64,000 nt of DNA, taken from positions 6,350,001 through 6,414,000 of the forward strand of contig NC_019738.1 in assembly GCF_000317515.1 (NCBI RefSeq), in the 5' to 3' direction. This document shows, in pieces, positions 61,961-64,000 of the stretch. The translations under genes were made by a program, and so were the position numbers. The notes below the pieces were generated by a model. That model saw only the letters and a list, made by a program, of their open reading frames with translations. It searched no databases and was not told the origin of the DNA. Position 1 is the first letter of the stretch. Each line of letters begins with the position of its first letter. The stretch is from Allocoleopsis franciscana PCC 7113. GTDB lineage: Bacteria > Cyanobacteriota > Cyanobacteriia > Cyanobacteriales > Coleofasciculaceae.

Positions 61961-62575
61961 AGCTATTGCCTCTTAAACTCTTCAGGTGTCAGGCTGTGTT
62001 CTCCATTCACGCATTCAATCCGTCCGATTTAACCCAAACTTGAGATGAGCAAAAACGGACTTAGCTGAGCATGTCAGGGGCTATTCATATAACAGGTGAG
62101 AGATTCTTGGTCAGTCAAGGGTGAAAAATCTAATTTTTCTGGCGATTTTTACCTCTTACCTTCTCGTCATGGCTGGGGCTATAGAATTTTTTTGACCTCT
62201 TATTCAATTCAACCTATGTTTTTTGACACCGACCTATTGAGCTTAAACAGTCAAACTTCCATCTCTAGATTCTTGGTGATCAGTCAGTGTCAGTTTTGAT
62301 GCTACTAGTGCAAGAAGGCAGAAAAAAGAAGGCAGAAGGTAAGAACGCTTGTACACTAAGCTTTTTAACATTTTTGGACTGATGGGTTATTTCTGCCGCG
62401 CTGCACTAGTCCCCACACACCCTGAATGCTTACACAAAGCTGTCTTTGGCGGGGAATTGTTCTTGACCCCCCAAAACTATAACATCAGTAATTTCCTTCC
62501 CATCCTCACCCAAAAGCTGATATTCCGCTTACCTAGGGGATAGAGATGGGAATTGAGCGAGATTACTAATTTTCT
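61961..62575. other. Intergenic region with MITE copy 3
   Basis: 615 bases between the TPR and QueD-like genes, both on the minus strand. The only structure seen is the inverted-repeat element at 62304-62410. A 67-codon ORF (62096-62299) lacks coding character. Confidence 0.45.
62304..62410. mobile_element. MITE-like element, CTAGTGCA family, copy 3
   Basis: ACTAGTGCA at the left end and TGCACTAGT at the right end are perfect inverted repeats. The right end also reads GGTTATTTCTGCCGCGCTGCACTAG, matching the TTATTTCTGCC end of copies 1 and 2. The interior differs and carries AAGGCAGAA-type units instead of GGGGAGCA. Confidence 0.78.
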
Positions 62576-63448
62576 TTAAACAGACGTTACCAGAGCTTGA
62601 CTTTCTTGTGTGAGTGCAGAGGATGACGTCGCTTGGGAGCAGTAGACTTCGCAGGAATTATTCGGGCTTTCAACCAATTTGACTTTATAGAGTTGAGCAC
62701 CCAATTCTTGAATCGGCTGTTGTAACAACTGACGGATGTGAATCGCAATATTTTCCGCTGTCGGCACAACTTGGCTGAAGTAAGGAATATCTTTGTTGAG
62801 GAACGTATGGTCAAACGGCTCAACCACATAGTCTTCGACAACTTGGTGCAAAGCGCCTAAATCGACAATCATGCCAGTACGGGGGTCAATCTCACCCGTT
62901 ACGGTTACTTCTAAGTGGTAGTTATGTCCATGACCGTTGGGACGAGCGCATTTGCCGTAAATTTCGCTGTTTTCTTCGTAACTTAAGTCCGGATGCGCGA
63001 GTCGGTGAGCCGCGCTAAAGTGAGTACTAATCGTTAGATGTGCTTCCATGCCGTTTCCTTGATAGTCAGCCCAAAGTTCTGGATGTTCAAATAGCTGAAT
63101 ACGCACGATTGGCAAGTGAGGAATCAAGCGATGCCAAATAACCCGTGCAATATTTTCGGTTGTCGGTAAGGTTTGTTGAAATTCTGGCCAAGTTTGATTG
63201 AGATAAGCAGAGTCCAGTTGGCTGGTGACTTCCCGTTTAATCACCTTTTTGACTTCTGACAAGTTTTGCACCATGCCATACTCATCTAGCTCACCAACCA
63301 GGGAAACAAAGAGGACGTAGTTATGTCCATGTCCTGGGAACCGGGAACCTAAACCAAATTGCTGACTGTTTTCGGCTTCGCTCAGCTCTGGCAACCAGTA
63401 TCGGTGACTTGCGGAAAACTGAGCGCGACGGTTAATGATGCATTCCAT
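62576..63448 (-). CDS. queD: Two-domain QueD-like 6-pyruvoyl/6-carboxytetrahydropterin synthase
   Basis: A 290-residue tandem of two PTPS/QueD domains (about 1-130 and 133-275). Domain 2 is complete: zinc His in FSAAHRL and GHGHNYHLEV, nucleophile Cys167 in YGKCARPNG, FDHTFLN with the Asp-His relay and PTAENIA. Domain 1 keeps the zinc His (FSASHRY, PGHGHNY) and PTTENIA, but where Cys is expected it reads GLGSRF and the relay His is replaced (LDSAYLN). So only the second domain looks catalytic. QueD makes 6-carboxy-tetrahydropterin for queuosine/7-deazaguanine synthesis; related PTPS make pterins. Which pathway applies here cannot be decided. Confidence 0.85.
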   Translation of the reverse strand: MECIINRRAQFSASHRYWLPELSEAENSQQFGLGSRFPGHGHNYVLFVSLVGELDEYGMVQNLSEVKKVIKREVTSQLDSAYLNQTWPEFQQTLPTTENIARVIWHRLIPHLPIVRIQLFEHPELWADYQGNGMEAHLTISTHFSAAHRLAHPDLSYEENSEIYGKCARPNGHGHNYHLEVTVTGEIDPRTGMIVDLGALHQVVEDYVVEPFDHTFLNKDIPYFSQVVPTAENIAIHIRQLLQQPIQELGAQLYKVKLVESPNNSCEVYCSQATSSSALTQESQALVTSV

Positions 63449-63581
63449 TCGATCACTGATGAATCAGAATATGTAAAGTTCCGTAAACGGGTTCTGTTTC
63501 CAGGATAAACGAATTTTGGTGGATAGGAACAATGAAGTCTGAAATACACCTAATAAAGTTTAAATTTTTATCCTTGAGCCT

Positions 63582-64000
63582 TTATACTTTCTGAGCCAAT
63601 TCCCTGAGAGCGTCTTGAGCTTCATAGTGTAAACCTGTCGCAATTCTAAACAGTTCCTGACCCACATGTAGATAGTGGTCATCGTAATTGAGGGTAAAAA
63701 AATTTAACTCTTCGATTCCATCTCCTAACTGATTAAGACAGTAGTAGAGGCTAGCCGCCGCACCTGCCACAGTTGGGGGATTGGGTTGAGAGCGAAAGGT
63801 GAGCTGAGCTTGATTGAGATAGTTACGACACTCTTCCAGATAAGCCTGAAAATTCGCCATCAGTTCGTCATCAAACGGGTCTAGGGCGAGTTCATCCACT
63901 TGGGCATTTAAAGGTCTAACAATGAGGCGAATCAACCGAGTAACAGGTTTATAGACAAGCTGCAACCACTGGCTGAGCTGGAAATCGGCATCTTGTGCGG
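63582..64000 (-). CDS. Partial CDS at window edge, unknown protein (C-terminal part)
   Basis: At least 138 codons running in from the right edge; the codon often shown as start (TTG at 63965) is in fact internal, because the frame is open to base 64000 (upstream residues AQDADFQLSQW). The visible part is all-helical and soluble: VRPLNAQVDELALDPFDDEL, ANFQAYLEECRNYLNQAQ, LNYDDHYLHVGQELFRIATG, EAQDALRELAQKV. I do not recognise the family. No signal peptide or membrane segment can be judged without the N-terminus. Confidence 0.75.
   Translation of the reverse strand, partial: AQDADFQLSQWLQLVYKPVTRLIRLIVRPLNAQVDELALDPFDDELMANFQAYLEECRNYLNQAQLTFRSQPNPPTVAGAAASLYYCLNQLGDGIEELNFFTLNYDDHYLHVGQELFRIATGLHYEAQDALRELAQKV

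Noticed and set aside
62096-62299. 67-codon plus-strand ORF
   Set aside because: Random-looking sequence next to a MITE-like element; no ribosome-binding site or family resemblance.
63582-63965. Complete 127-residue gene ending at 63582
   Set aside because: The supposed start is a TTG inside an open frame that continues to the window edge, so the gene is partial.
1-64000. tRNA, rRNA and riboswitch genes
   Set aside because: Intergenic stretches were read for T-loop (GGTTCGA) and known riboswitch cores, and none was found convincingly. A covariance-model scan would be decisive.

Overview
The window comes from a filamentous cyanobacterium, probably of the Coleofasciculus/Microcoleus/Oscillatoria type. 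The evidence is many HIP1 palindromes (GCGATCGC), cyanobacteria- and plastid-specific families (Ycf46, Ycf35/DUF1257, CurT/CAAD, DUF2470/Dri1, FutA/FutB, the fused BgtB amino-acid permease) and a HetZ-PatU pair, which belongs to filamentous lineages. No rRNA, tRNA, CRISPR array, replication origin or intact transposase was seen. Assignments rest on reading the sequence; no database search was possible.

Layout. 1-3.8 kb: accessory and defence-like. An AT-rich PtuA/PtuB (Septu-type) pair is followed by a DUF433/DUF5615 antitoxin-toxin-like pair and an Uma2-family nuclease, the latter set bracketed by a 34-bp direct repeat. 3.9-6.9 kb: two overlapping family-4 glycosyltransferases. 7.5-13.3 kb: iron uptake, with a TonB-like Pro/Thr-rich membrane protein, a FutB-type permease, a pentapeptide-repeat lipoprotein and two FutA-type Fe(III)-binding proteins. 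13.6-20.9 kb: a pentapeptide-RidA fusion, NUDIX hydrolase, MalQ, a RodZ-like protein overlapping a pseudouridine synthase, a DUF2993 protein and a NarL-type regulator. 21.1-23.6 kb: ribbon-helix-helix protein, Ycf46 AAA ATPase and Ycf35. 23.7-28.4 kb: an AMIN amidase and the glycolate dehydrogenase subunits GlcE and GlcF. 28.4-33.4 kb: a Cas4-like nuclease diverges from a two-gene unit of an unknown protein and a TPR-CHAT (caspase-like) protein.

33.6-39.3 kb: copper-type P-ATPase, FHA protein, Tmk and HolB. 39.5-42.9 kb: APS kinase, sulfotransferase and a chromate transporter. 43.5-47.7 kb: acetyltransferase, small secreted protein, Dri1-like haem protein, a degenerate alpha/beta hydrolase and a pair of small tandem paralogues whose non-coding flanks are duplicated with them. 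47.9-50.7 kb: divergent BgtA/BgtB amino-acid transporter and a CsbD protein. 50.9-54.9 kb: response-regulator adenylate cyclase and hybrid histidine kinase. 55.2-57.8 kb: HetZ-PatU. 58.2-64 kb: a 2Fe-2S thioredoxin-like protein, SLH-domain protein, CurT, TPR protein, a two-domain QueD-like protein and the C-terminal part of an unknown gene cut by the window edge.

The most notable signals are these. (1) The TPR-CHAT unit may be a biological-conflict system, and its CHAT gene carries an in-frame copy of a dispersed non-coding repeat. (2) A short inverted-repeat (MITE-like) family occurs three times, and one copy supplies the last codons and stop of bgtA. (3) A pentapeptide-repeat array is fused to a RidA domain. 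(4) The small-paralogue locus retains a duplicated 3' hairpin block. (5) A Septu-type pair sits at the left edge, where upstream context such as a retron cannot be seen.
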